A DNA stretch of 13,701 nucleotides. It comes from an uncultured Eggerthella sp. Lineage in GTDB: Bacteria; Actinomycetota; Coriobacteriia; Coriobacteriales; Eggerthellaceae. The stretch is from the NCBI GenBank assembly GCA_900544455.1, contig UQVJ01000044.1:1-13701 (forward strand), given 5' to 3'. Shown piece by piece: positions 7,508-13,701 of this stretch; position 1 is the first letter of the stretch; every line of letters begins with the position of its first letter. The notes under the pieces were generated by a model, which was given only the letters and a program-made list of their open reading frames with translations, did no database searches and was not told the DNA's origin. The position numbers were made by a program, and so were the translations under genes.

Positions 7508-8239
7508 ATGAGCGCTATCGATGTTATCGAAACCGTGCGCAAAATGCGTGCGCGGGAAGCGGGCTATAAGGAGCCGCTTATCTGCGAACGCTTCGATGAT
7601 TTCGGGAAAGACGGCAAGCCATGCCGTTTAGGCATCATGGGTGGCACCTTCGATCCTATCCATAACGGGCATTTGGCCTGCGCCGAGCAGGCGCGAGAAG
7701 ATCTGGGCCTCGATGTTATCCTGTTCATTCCCACAGGGAATCCGGTCTTCAAGCGTGGGCAGCGGATCGCTCCCGCAAGCGATCGCTTGGCCATGTGTCG
7801 CGCTGCCATTGCCGATAATCCGTATTTCGATGTGAGTGACATCGAAATAGTGCGTGGTGGCGATACCTATACCATCGATACCCTTCGTACGCTTCGTAGT
7901 CATTTTCCGTCCAATGTCGAGCTGTATTTTTTGGCGGGAGCCGATGCAATAGCAACAGTCTCGAAATGGCGAGGCTCGGACGAAATGGGATCCCTTGCGA
8001 AATTCGTAGGGGTCGATCGTCCAGGGTATGAGCTTTCCGATGAAAAGCGCGCGCAGATTGTGGCGGCGGCGAAAGGCATCTCTATTTCTTTCGTTACCAT
8101 TGAGGCGCTGGAAATATCATCAAGTGAACTGCGTCGTCGTCTGGCGGAAGGAAAATCAATCCGCTATCTTACGCCGCAGGTCGTAGTTGATCATGTGATG
8201 GAGCACGAGTTCTATCGTGAGGGAGCGAACAATGGCTAA
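7508..8239 (+). CDS. nadD: Nicotinate-nucleotide adenylyltransferase (NadD)
   Basis: Joins nicotinate mononucleotide with ATP to give deamido-NAD, the penultimate step of NAD synthesis. The nucleotidyltransferase motif GGTFDPIHNGH lies at 45-55, YFLAGADA at 140-147, and the C-terminal ATP-site motif ISSSELRRRL at 203-212, followed by IRYLTPQVV. NadD proteins usually begin just before the GGTFDP motif; here about 40 residues precede it. I keep the upstream start because AAGGGAG (7497-7503) sits at good distance and the start is 1 bp after proA. An in-frame ATG at codon 13 is a weaker alternative. The stop overlaps the yqeK start by 8 bp. Confidence 0.95.
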   Translation: MSAIDVIETVRKMRAREAGYKEPLICERFDDFGKDGKPCRLGIMGGTFDPIHNGHLACAEQAREDLGLDVILFIPTGNPVFKRGQRIAPASDRLAMCRAAIADNPYFDVSDIEIVRGGDTYTIDTLRTLRSHFPSNVELYFLAGADAIATVSKWRGSDEMGSLAKFVGVDRPGYELSDEKRAQIVAAAKGISISFVTIEALEISSSELRRRLAEGKSIRYLTPQVVVDHVMEHEFYREGANNG

Positions 8240-8930
8240 GGGAAAAAAGAGGGCGCAGGTGGCCGAGCCTACCAGAGAAGAGCTCTCGGCGTTTGCCTAT
8301 CAGCCAACTGGAGCTGAAGGCTTCGACACGGAAAAGCCGTTTGGCTCGCAGTCGTACAAGCATATGAAGGGCTTGCTCATGCAGCGCGTGAATCCTTCTC
8401 GGTATGTGCACAGCATATCGGTAGCGAAAACAGCTCGAAAACTTGCACGTGCTTATGGCTACGATAGCCACGTTGCTCGCATGGCTGGCCTGTTGCACGA
8501 TTGGGACAAGGCGCTTCTTCCCGCCCAATTGCAACAGCGCATTTCGGACTTCGATTTGAACGTAAGTCCCGATGTGGTAAATGGCATGCCTTGGGTATTG
8601 CATGGGCCTACGGCGGCGGCGGCGCTGCGGCGTGATTTCCCCAGTTTTGGGGAAGAGGTGTTTCAGGCGATTGACAGGCATACCGTTGGCGCTCCAGACA
8701 TGGGGCCCCTTGATATGATTGTGTTTGTGGCTGACAAAATCGAGCCCACGCATGATGTTGCCGAATACAAGCGTCTGTATAAGCAAATTGGCATCATGAG
8801 CTTAGAAGAGCTGTTCTATGCGGTGCTGAAGGAAGGCATGTCCTATTTGGTTCGTGCTGGCAAGCCCATCAGTTATGATTCTGTTACGGTTTGGAACTGG
8901 TACAACGGTGCCAAGCCTCAAGAAAAATAA
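8232..8930 (+). CDS. yqeK: YqeK-type HD hydrolase, probable Ap4A hydrolase
   Basis: HD-domain metal phosphohydrolase of the YqeK family, which cleaves diadenosine tetraphosphate symmetrically to two ADP; nadD-yqeK-rsfS is a common gene order. In the 232-residue protein, candidate metal ligands are His60 (RYVHSISVA), His89-Asp90 (AGLLHDWDK), His124 (LHG), His150 (DRHTVG) and Asp168 (VADKIEP). About 50 residues precede the HD core, including a basic start (MAKGKKRAQ), and make it longer than the usual roughly 190-residue YqeK. A longer frame from 8217 exists, but the ATG at 8232 follows GAGGGAG at 8219-8225. The first 8 bp overlap nadD, so translation is likely coupled. Confidence 0.9.
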   Translation: MAKGKKRAQVAEPTREELSAFAYQPTGAEGFDTEKPFGSQSYKHMKGLLMQRVNPSRYVHSISVAKTARKLARAYGYDSHVARMAGLLHDWDKALLPAQLQQRISDFDLNVSPDVVNGMPWVLHGPTAAAALRRDFPSFGEEVFQAIDRHTVGAPDMGPLDMIVFVADKIEPTHDVAEYKRLYKQIGIMSLEELFYAVLKEGMSYLVRAGKPISYDSVTVWNWYNGAKPQEK

Positions 8931-8942
8931 AGGAGAAAATAA

Positions 8943-9374
8943 GTGGAAGAAACATCTTCTCGTGAATGCGCGCTGATTGCTGCACGTGCGGCAGATGAGC
9001 GCAAGGCAACCGACATCATGGTCATCAAGGTTGGCGATCTGGTGGATGTCACCGATTATTTCGTTATTGCGACGGGTGCCAATACCCCTCAGGTTGAGGC
9101 TATCCTCGACAACATCGAGGAAAAAGTACGTATCGAAGGCGGCGTGAAGCCCATTTCCCGCGAGCAGACCAACGATCATTCTTGGGAGCTTCTCGATTAC
9201 GGCGAATTCGTAGTAGATGTGTTCCAGCCCGAATCCCGTGATTTCTATCGCCTGGAAACCTTATGGGGTGACGCACCCATTATCGACATTGCCGAAGCGG
9301 GCATCGAGCATCCCGAGTACAGCGAGCGCATCGCCAAGCTTGTTGGGCATGTCGAAGAAGCTAGGGCGAATTAA
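8943..9374 (+). CDS. rsfS: Ribosome silencing factor RsfS
   Basis: RsfS (Iojap/YbeB family) binds L14 on the 50S subunit and blocks subunit joining when nutrients are short. The 143-residue protein starts at GTG, with AAAGGAG just upstream overlapping the end of yqeK. Family motifs: VTDYFVIATGANTPQV (36-51), WELLDYG (81-87), VDVFQPESRDFYRLETLWGDAP (91-112). The usual R-x-EG stretch before the Trp is replaced by SREQTND. A roughly 30-residue acidic C-terminal extension follows the core. It is the last gene of the obgE-rsfS run; a bidirectional terminator follows after about 60 bp. Confidence 0.95.
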   Translation: MEETSSRECALIAARAADERKATDIMVIKVGDLVDVTDYFVIATGANTPQVEAILDNIEEKVRIEGGVKPISREQTNDHSWELLDYGEFVVDVFQPESRDFYRLETLWGDAPIIDIAEAGIEHPEYSERIAKLVGHVEEARAN

Positions 9375-9433
9375 AAACCCGGGGATGCGCTAGTAAATCA
9401 ACGACCAGCGTTCTGACGAGTGCGGGAGAATCG

Positions 9434-9481
9434 AAAGGCCCATGGGGCTGGCATTTATGCCGCCCCATGGGCCTTGGTTTT
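9434..9481. terminator. Bidirectional terminator between rsfS and rlmD
   Basis: A perfect 14-bp stem (9435-9448 with 9462-9475) encloses a further 5-bp stem GGCAT/ATGCC (9450-9454 with 9457-9461), giving about 19 bp with one bulged T. On the plus strand it is followed by GGTTTT, on the minus strand by TCGATT after the closing AA/TT pairs. It fits the convergent arrangement of rsfS and the methyltransferase gene. Confidence 0.85.
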
Positions 9482-9508
9482 CCTGTGCTGCCAGGACGCC
9501 ACGTAGCA

Positions 9509-10849
9509 CTATCGCGTTTCGTGAGATGTATGTCGTCCGGAAGAGCGGCGCAATATGCTCACTGTTTCTACATGGAAGGTTTGGGGGAACAGGTCTACCG
9601 GTGTTGCACGTACTAACTTGTAGCCTGCTTCGGCAAAACGGGCTATGTCGCGCGCCCAGGTGGCGGGATCGCAGCTGACGTAGGCTACCCGTTCGGCTTT
9701 CGATGCAGCGATGCTTTCGGTAACGCCCTTGGCGAGGCCTGCACGGGGCGGGTCTACCACGAGGGCGTCAAGGTGCCCCAGGGTGGGCAGCTCACGGGCA
9801 CTGTCGCCTCCGATAACCTCGATTTCGCCATCTATTCCTTCCATGTTGCGGCGAAGATCGCGTACGGAAGAAGCCGCAGATTCAACGGCGAACACATAGT
9901 CGGCGCGTTGAGCAAGCGGCAACGTGAATGTGCCTGCACCGCAATACAGGTCGGCAACCACCGAAGAAGGACCGACTTCCAGGCCATCGAGCACCAGCTG
10001 GATCATCTTTTCTGCTTGGGCGGTGTTTACCTGGAAGAAGCTTGGAGCGCTGATGCGGTAGGTGTTTCCCGCCAGCTCTTCGCTCCAGTGCCCCTTTCCG
10101 TACAGTGCTTCGACTTTTTTGATCTTGCGGGCTTTCCCGGGGTCAGCGATTACGCGCACAATGCTGGTGCATTTCAGGGCGCTGGAAAGGGTGTCCGCTG
10201 CGGCTTTTCGGGGGAAGGCAGAGGGGTTGGTCCAGAGCGCAATTTCGGTGTCTTTGGTTCGCACGCTGCGGCGTACGCCGATGCGGAAAATTCCCAGATC
10301 GTCGTGACCCTGAAGGTAGGAAAGGGCTCCGCGCAGCGCCCCCGGCGCCTTCTCGATGCCCTTGGCGGCCAAAAGACAGGTTTTCGGTGCGGCGGCAAGC
10401 TTGCCTCCTCGTTCATGGAAGCCGAGCATGAACAGCCCGCGTTCGTCGCGTCCGCCTGCGAGCTCAAGCTTATTGCGGTATCCCAGCTGGCGTTTTGATC
10501 CCACACATTCTCCCACCAGTTCTTCTGCACGATCTTTGGGAATGCCGCCGATTTTCGAGAGTTGGCTTACTACGCTGGCGCGTTTAGCCTGCAATTGGGA
10601 TTCGTAAGACAGGTGCATCCAGGGGCATCCGCCGCATATGGCGGCAAAGGGACAGGGCGCCTCAACGCGGGTGGATCCCTTTTCGTAGAATTTGGTAATG
10701 GTCCCTTCGCGGAAACCCTTGGTTTCGCGGGTGGTTTCGACTTCGACCACGTCACCTGGTGCGCCGCCGGCGACGAACATCACTTTACCGTCATCGGCGC
10801 GTCCAACCGCGTTTGCTCCATAGGTCATACCGGTGATCTCGATGCGCAT
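9509..10849 (-). CDS. rlmD: RumA/RlmD-type 23S rRNA (uracil-5-)-methyltransferase
   Basis: SAM-dependent enzyme of the TrmA/RumA family that makes 5-methyluridine in RNA, most likely 23S rRNA. Order in the 446-residue protein: a TRAM-like RNA-binding domain (about 1-60); iron-sulfur ligands Cys66, Cys72, Cys75 (CPFAAICGGC) and Cys158 (KTCLL); FFQVN (271-275); the SAM motif ADLYCGAGTFTLPLA (299-313); DPPRAGL (366-372); and YVSCDPATWARD with nucleophile Cys393. The frame extends upstream to 10918, but the ATG at 10849 starts right before the TRAM strand and has AAAGGA upstream; the longer start would run into the tRNA promoter. Whether the target is RlmC, RlmD or both sites cannot be told. tRNA-Arg lies divergently upstream. 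Confidence 0.9.
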   Translation of the reverse strand: MRIEITGMTYGANAVGRADDGKVMFVAGGAPGDVVEVETTRETKGFREGTITKFYEKGSTRVEAPCPFAAICGGCPWMHLSYESQLQAKRASVVSQLSKIGGIPKDRAEELVGECVGSKRQLGYRNKLELAGGRDERGLFMLGFHERGGKLAAAPKTCLLAAKGIEKAPGALRGALSYLQGHDDLGIFRIGVRRSVRTKDTEIALWTNPSAFPRKAAADTLSSALKCTSIVRVIADPGKARKIKKVEALYGKGHWSEELAGNTYRISAPSFFQVNTAQAEKMIQLVLDGLEVGPSSVVADLYCGAGTFTLPLAQRADYVFAVESAASSVRDLRRNMEGIDGEIEVIGGDSARELPTLGHLDALVVDPPRAGLAKGVTESIAASKAERVAYVSCDPATWARDIARFAEAGYKLVRATPVDLFPQTFHVETVSILRRSSGRHTSHETR

Positions 10850-10904
10850 TATGGTCTCATCCTTTGGTTTTCGTGGGGAAATAAGAATGTTGTAAATCAT
10901 AACG

Positions 10905-10910
10905 TATAAT
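10905..10910 (+). promoter_or_regulatory. -10 element of the tRNA-Arg promoter
   Basis: A perfect TATAAT lies 12 bp before the first base of the tRNA, which would put transcription start about 6 nt upstream of the mature end. No good -35 is seen at 16-18 bp spacing (bases near 10882-10887 are TAAGAA). Confidence 0.55.
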
Positions 10911-10922
10911 ATGAGCACTTGG

Positions 10923-10998
10923 GCCCTCTTAGCTCAGGGGATAGAGCGTCTGCCTCCGGAGCAGAAAGCCGCAGGTTCGAATCCTGTAGAGGGCACCA
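10923..10998 (+). tRNA. tRNA-Arg, anticodon CCG
   Basis: A full cloverleaf can be drawn: acceptor stem GCCCTCT/AGAGGGC (10923-10929 with 10988-10994), D stem GCTC/GAGC (10932-10935 with 10944-10947), anticodon stem TCTGC/GCAGA (10949-10953 with 10961-10965) around the loop CTCCGGA, and T stem GCAGG/CCTGT around TTCGAAT. The anticodon CCG reads the arginine codon CGG. The 3' CCA is encoded (10996-10998). Seven T follow at once (10999-11005). Confidence 0.97.
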
Positions 10999-11031
10999 TT
11001 TTTTTGAAACACGAAGCAGTTAGGGGAAACC

Positions 11032-11562
11032 ATGGCTTTGTACACACCTAAATATCAGCCCAATGGCAATGAGGTAGCAGTGATCAAAACCTCCAAGGGC
11101 GACATTCGCGTCGAGCTTGCTGGCAACGATGCTCCCATTCATGTGGGTAATTTTGTAGAACTTGCTCAGAAGGGCTTCTACGACGACCTTAAGTTCCATC
11201 GCTACGTTCCCGGATTTGTAATCCAGGGCGGTTGCCCCAACACGCGCGATCTCGATTCTGAACAGGTAAAGGCCGCAGAAGGCAATCCCTTTGCTCGTCT
11301 TGGTACCGGTGGTCCTGGCTACACCATTCACGAAGAGTACACCACCAACCCCAACAACAAGCATCTTGACGGCACGCTGGCCATGGCCCGCTCCCAGGAT
11401 CCGAACTCTGCGGGTTCCCAGTTCTACCTGTGCCTCGGTGCTCAGCCTTTCTTGGACTCTGGTTACACCGTATTCGGCCAGACGGTAGAAGGCCTTGACG
11501 TTGTTGGTCAGCTCCGCGTAGGTGACGTTATCGAAACCATCGAAATCGAGAACGCCAACTAA
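11032..11562 (+). CDS. Cyclophilin-type peptidyl-prolyl cis-trans isomerase
   Basis: Speeds cis-trans isomerisation at proline bonds during folding. The 176-residue protein is a single cyclophilin domain: KFHRYVPGFVIQGG (54-67) holds the catalytic Arg57 and active-site Phe62 and Gln65; GTLAMARSQDPNSAGSQFYL (114-133) forms the other wall of the pocket; FGQTVEGLDVV (148-158) ends the core. There is no signal peptide or lipobox, so it should be cytoplasmic. The start has AGGGGA upstream. It lies 33 bp after tRNA-Arg and may share its transcript unless the T7 run stops polymerase. The TPR gene follows after 93 bp. Confidence 0.94.
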   Translation: MALYTPKYQPNGNEVAVIKTSKGDIRVELAGNDAPIHVGNFVELAQKGFYDDLKFHRYVPGFVIQGGCPNTRDLDSEQVKAAEGNPFARLGTGGPGYTIHEEYTTNPNNKHLDGTLAMARSQDPNSAGSQFYLCLGAQPFLDSGYTVFGQTVEGLDVVGQLRVGDVIETIEIENAN

Positions 11563-11655
11563 CAGCGCGTATTGGCCCAAGCCGATATGCTTCGGGCTGA
11601 TTCTTCTGCGTCCTTAGGACCAGTTCGAGAAACGCAAGAGAGGAACCGACGATAC

Positions 11656-13014
11656 ATGAACAATGAGACTTTTCAGCAAGCGCGCAGCGCATACGTTTCG
11701 AAGCAATTTGACGTAGCGCTTGCAAAGTTCACCGAATGCCTTGAAGACACCTCCGTCGAAAAGGCTCCCGGCGAAGTTGGCTTGCTGTATCACCAGATCG
11801 GCAACTGCCTGGTGAAGCTCAAAGACCCGAATGAGGCTATCCATGCGTATTCCCAGGCTTTGGTGGATACCTCCTACGACGCCTCTGGCTCGGTAAGCTA
11901 CAACTTGGGCATGGTATATGCTTCTCAGGGCGATTTCGAAGACGCTATCACCAACTTTAAAGCTGTAACGGAAGATTCCCGTTATGCTACCCCTTATAAA
12001 GCATATGTTGCTTTGGGAAACTCTTTGCTCAAGTTGGGTAAATCTGCAGAGGCAGGTGCCGCTTTCCGTGCGGCAGCATTGGATGAATCGAATCCCGATC
12101 CTACGAAGGCGTTGCTGAATCTGGGCGTGTGCTTCATGGCCCTTGATCGCCCGATGGACGCTATCGCATCCTATGAAAGCGCCCTTCAGTTCGACATGAA
12201 GCCCGAAACCCGTAACAAGATCTTCGCCAACATGGGCCAGGCTTATGTCGCTGACGGCAAGATGGAAAAGGCGGTTCGTGCTTTCGAGTCTGCCTTGGCC
12301 GACAAAACCTACGTGTTCAACGATGCTGCGAATGTTGATTATCAGCGTGCTGTTGCCGCCGTCGCTGCTGGCAACACGGGGGAAGTCGAAGCCGTTACGC
12401 CAGAAGAAGTATCTTCTGCCAGCACTCATAACGATCTTTCTGGTTTGGATGTCCAAGGCGATGGCGTTCCTATTGAATCGTCCCGTCTCGATCCTTCCGA
12501 AATGGGCACCATGCAGCTGTCTGAAACCAGCATTATGCGTGAAATTGCCGCAGCAGAGCAGGCGGGCAGCCAGTACTTCCAGGAAGCCGAGCAGGATTTT
12601 CAGGATTGGGGTCAGCCCCTCAAGAAGAAGCGCCGCCACCGTGGCCTTAAGGCGTTCCTCATCATTCTCATACTCATTATCATCGTTGCAGGTGGTGGTG
12701 CCTTCGCCTACACACAAGGTTACGGCATGCCCTCCCAGCAGGATCAGGTAAACGCTCTGTTCGCCGATCCTCAAAACGCCGATGTGTATGCTGCTAGCGT
12801 TGACGAAAGCAAAAAAGCCCGCATTGCTGATACGGTTACCCAGGGTGGCCAGGTTACCATCAACGGTACCACCAACAACCTTGGCACTGCTGAGGTGTAT
12901 GCAACCGCAACCATATCGCAGGGTGGCGAAGTGCCGTACCAGATCTCCATGGTACGCGATGGCTTGGGCTGGAAGGTTTCCAGCGTGTCGCTTTCCTTCA
13001 CCAGCCAGTCTTAA
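11656..13014 (+). CDS. Membrane-anchored tetratricopeptide repeat protein
   Basis: No named family is recognised. The 452-residue protein has about five or six TPR-like repeats (about 1-235), with telltale pairs such as LYHQIGNCLVKLKDPNEAIHA (44-64), YNLGMVYASQGDFEDAI (82-98), LLNLGVCFMALDRPMDAI and ANMGQAYVADGKMEKAV. A low-complexity acidic linker follows (240-320), then a basic KKKRRHR patch (323-329), one membrane helix (332-353) and a roughly 95-residue Ala/Thr/Gln-rich C-terminal domain. The basic patch predicts repeats inside the cell and the C-terminal domain outside. TPR proteins act as scaffolds, so a role in envelope assembly is possible but unproven. I chose the ATG at 11656 (AGAGAGGAA upstream) over the frame's opening TTG at 11572. 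Confidence 0.85.
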   Translation: MNNETFQQARSAYVSKQFDVALAKFTECLEDTSVEKAPGEVGLLYHQIGNCLVKLKDPNEAIHAYSQALVDTSYDASGSVSYNLGMVYASQGDFEDAITNFKAVTEDSRYATPYKAYVALGNSLLKLGKSAEAGAAFRAAALDESNPDPTKALLNLGVCFMALDRPMDAIASYESALQFDMKPETRNKIFANMGQAYVADGKMEKAVRAFESALADKTYVFNDAANVDYQRAVAAVAAGNTGEVEAVTPEEVSSASTHNDLSGLDVQGDGVPIESSRLDPSEMGTMQLSETSIMREIAAAEQAGSQYFQEAEQDFQDWGQPLKKKRRHRGLKAFLIILILIIIVAGGGAFAYTQGYGMPSQQDQVNALFADPQNADVYAASVDESKKARIADTVTQGGQVTINGTTNNLGTAEVYATATISQGGEVPYQISMVRDGLGWKVSSVSLSFTSQS

Positions 13015-13026
13015 CCCTATTCGATC

Positions 13027-13043
13027 CGGGGTTTGCCCCGTTT
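13027..13043 (+). terminator. Weak terminator or attenuator before ndk
   Basis: A 5-bp GC stem CGGGG/CCCCG with a TTTG loop is followed by only TTTC. It lies 12 bp after the TPR gene stop. The stem is strong but the U-tract is poor, so termination may be partial. A second small palindrome (GAACG-AAA-CGTTC, 13058-13070) follows just before the ndk ribosome-binding site. Confidence 0.4.
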
Positions 13044-13087
13044 CATATCGACAGTAAGAACGAAACGTTCATTTGAAAGGAACCAAC

Positions 13088-13489
13088 ATGGCAATTGAAA
13101 AGACCTACAGCATGATCAAGCCCGACGGTGTTCGCAACGGTCACATCGGCGAAATCGTTAACCGCTTTGAGCGTGCTGGTCTGAAGATCGAGCGCATGGA
13201 AATGGGTATGGTTACCCCAGAGCAGGCTGCTGCTAACTACCAGGAGCACGAGGGAAAGCCTTTCTATGATGGCCTTATCTCTTACATCACCTCTGGTCCT
13301 GTTGTTAAGATGGTTGTTTCCGGCGAAGGCGCTGTTGCCAAGTGCCGCTCCCTCATGGGCGCTACCAACCCTGCGGAGGCTGCTCCTGGTACCATCCGTG
13401 GCGACTTCGGCCTGATCATGGACGAAAACGTAATCCATGGCTCCGACACCGTTGCTTCTGCTGAGCGTGAGATCTCCATCTTCTTCTAA
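13088..13489 (+). CDS. ndk: Nucleoside diphosphate kinase
   Basis: Moves the terminal phosphate from ATP to other nucleoside diphosphates through a phospho-histidine. The 133-residue protein has TYSMIKPDGV (6-15) at the N-terminus, GPVVKMVVSGEGAV (70-83), RSLMGATNPAEAAPGTIRGDF (87-107) and the active-site block NVIHGSD with His117. It ends SAEREISIFF, as is usual for short bacterial NDKs. A frame opens at 13073, but the ATG at 13088 follows GAAAGGA and gives the family's standard N-terminus. It stands alone, 73 bp after the TPR gene, and is the last gene in the window. Confidence 0.97.
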   Translation: MAIEKTYSMIKPDGVRNGHIGEIVNRFERAGLKIERMEMGMVTPEQAAANYQEHEGKPFYDGLISYITSGPVVKMVVSGEGAVAKCRSLMGATNPAEAAPGTIRGDFGLIMDENVIHGSDTVASAEREISIFF

Positions 13490-13505
13490 GCTTTTTTGAT
13501 TACGT

Positions 13506-13539
13506 CGTTTCGAGAATGACACTACATTTGCTTGAAACG
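13506..13539 (+). other. Hairpin downstream of ndk
   Basis: A 9-bp stem with one G-U pair (13506-13514, CGTTTCGAG, with 13531-13539, CTTGAAACG) encloses a 16-nt loop. No U-tract follows, so it is not a classical terminator. It may belong to the same structured transcript as the fold at 13553-13647. Confidence 0.4.
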
Positions 13540-13552
13540 CAATGATGCTGTG

Positions 13553-13647
13553 CGAGCCCCTGATGGCGCAGTTGGCGGCCCAAGCGACCTCGGTGCAAAG
13601 CGTGCCCGATGGTCGCCTTCCTGTCATCTGCACTCATCAGGGGCTCG
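13553..13647. other. Branched inverted-repeat structure of unknown function
   Basis: A perfect 13-bp stem (CGAGCCCCTGATG at 13553-13565 with CATCAGGGGCTCG at 13635-13647) closes a 69-nt interior that folds further: GCAG/CTGC (13568-13571 with 13628-13631), a TTGG-CGGC-CCAA hairpin (13572-13583), and a hairpin with a 10-bp stem broken by one bulged T (13584-13593 with 13606-13616). No reading frame of note runs through it and no strong U-tract follows. It could be a small RNA, a terminator with a long head, or a tiny mobile element with 13-bp inverted ends. Confidence 0.5.
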
Positions 13648-13672
13648 TTTGATGGGAAAATAGGGACAGGTG

Positions 13673-13701
13673 CCAGATTCCCACTTCAAGTGGGAATCTG
13701 G
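13673..13701. repeat. Perfect palindrome cut by the window end, REP/RAYT-like
   Basis: Fourteen-bp perfect arms (CCAGATTCCCACTT and AAGTGGGAATCTGG) flank a single C. The palindrome ends exactly at the last base. GGGACAGGTG stands just before it (13663-13672). GGGACAGG-type repeats next to long palindromes are typical of REP elements mobilised by RAYT (IS200-like) transposases. If so, the arms should continue beyond the window with CACCTGTCCC. The family assignment is inference. Confidence 0.6.

Noticed and set aside
9442..9678. Plus-strand open frame starting in the rsfS/rlmD terminator
   Set aside because: It begins inside the terminator hairpin and overlaps the end of the certain methyltransferase gene.
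11575..11597. Hairpin between the cyclophilin and TPR genes as a terminator
   Set aside because: The stem is short with a bulge and no T-run follows it.
11614..12774. Long minus-strand open frame opposite the TPR gene
   Set aside because: Shadow of the plus-strand codon bias; no known motif in its translation.
13490..13498. T6 run directly after ndk as an intrinsic terminator
   Set aside because: No GC-rich hairpin precedes the run; the bases before it are an A/T- and CT-rich stretch of coding sequence.
13553..13647. Minus-strand CTGATGAG resembling a hammerhead ribozyme core
   Set aside because: The required GAAA and the matching stem arrangement are missing; the motif falls inside the 13-bp closing stem instead.
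13553..13650. Integron attC site
   Set aside because: The long imperfect palindrome lacks the RYYYAAC and GTTRRRY core sites at its ends.

Overview
The window is 13.7 kb of mostly core-genome DNA from a moderate-GC bacterium. The gene order rplU-rpmA-obgE-proB-proA-nadD-yqeK-rsfS, the bd oxidase next to it and the look of the proteins suggest a Gram-positive high-GC lineage, most likely an Eggerthellaceae/Coriobacteriia member. That placement is inferred from protein appearance and gene order, not from a search. All intact genes are ordinary housekeeping or respiratory genes with complete reading frames. I see no CRISPR array, prophage, toxin-antitoxin pair or complete insertion sequence.

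Layout. (1) 1-2642, minus strand: cytochrome bd oxidase genes cydA and cydB, closed by a strong terminator. Past it lies a ribosome-binding site and the first seven codons of another minus-strand gene, possibly cydD/cydC. (2) 2643-3052: a 410-bp divergent intergenic region with a candidate cydA promoter, which carries a tet-operator-like palindrome, and a candidate rplU promoter followed by a structured leader. (3) 3053-9374, plus strand: L21, L27, a terminator, then a tight cluster of the ribosome-assembly GTPase ObgE, the first two proline-biosynthesis enzymes (ProB, ProA), NadD, the HD hydrolase YqeK and the ribosome silencing factor RsfS. (4) 9375-9508: a bidirectional terminator between the convergent rsfS and the minus-strand RumA/RlmD-type rRNA methyltransferase. 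(5) 10923-13489, plus strand: tRNA-Arg(CCG), a cytoplasmic cyclophilin, a membrane-anchored TPR protein and nucleoside diphosphate kinase. (6) 13490-13701: no gene, but dense secondary structure: a small hairpin, a roughly 95-nt branched fold closed by a perfect 13-bp stem, and a perfect palindrome cut by the window end that resembles REP/RAYT-type repeats.

Functionally the large plus-strand cluster joins ribosome production (L21, L27, ObgE, RsfS) to proline and NAD synthesis and to clearance of Ap4A-type nucleotides (YqeK). The cyd genes supply a high-affinity quinol oxidase. The least explained parts are non-coding: the rplU leader and the structured DNA after ndk.
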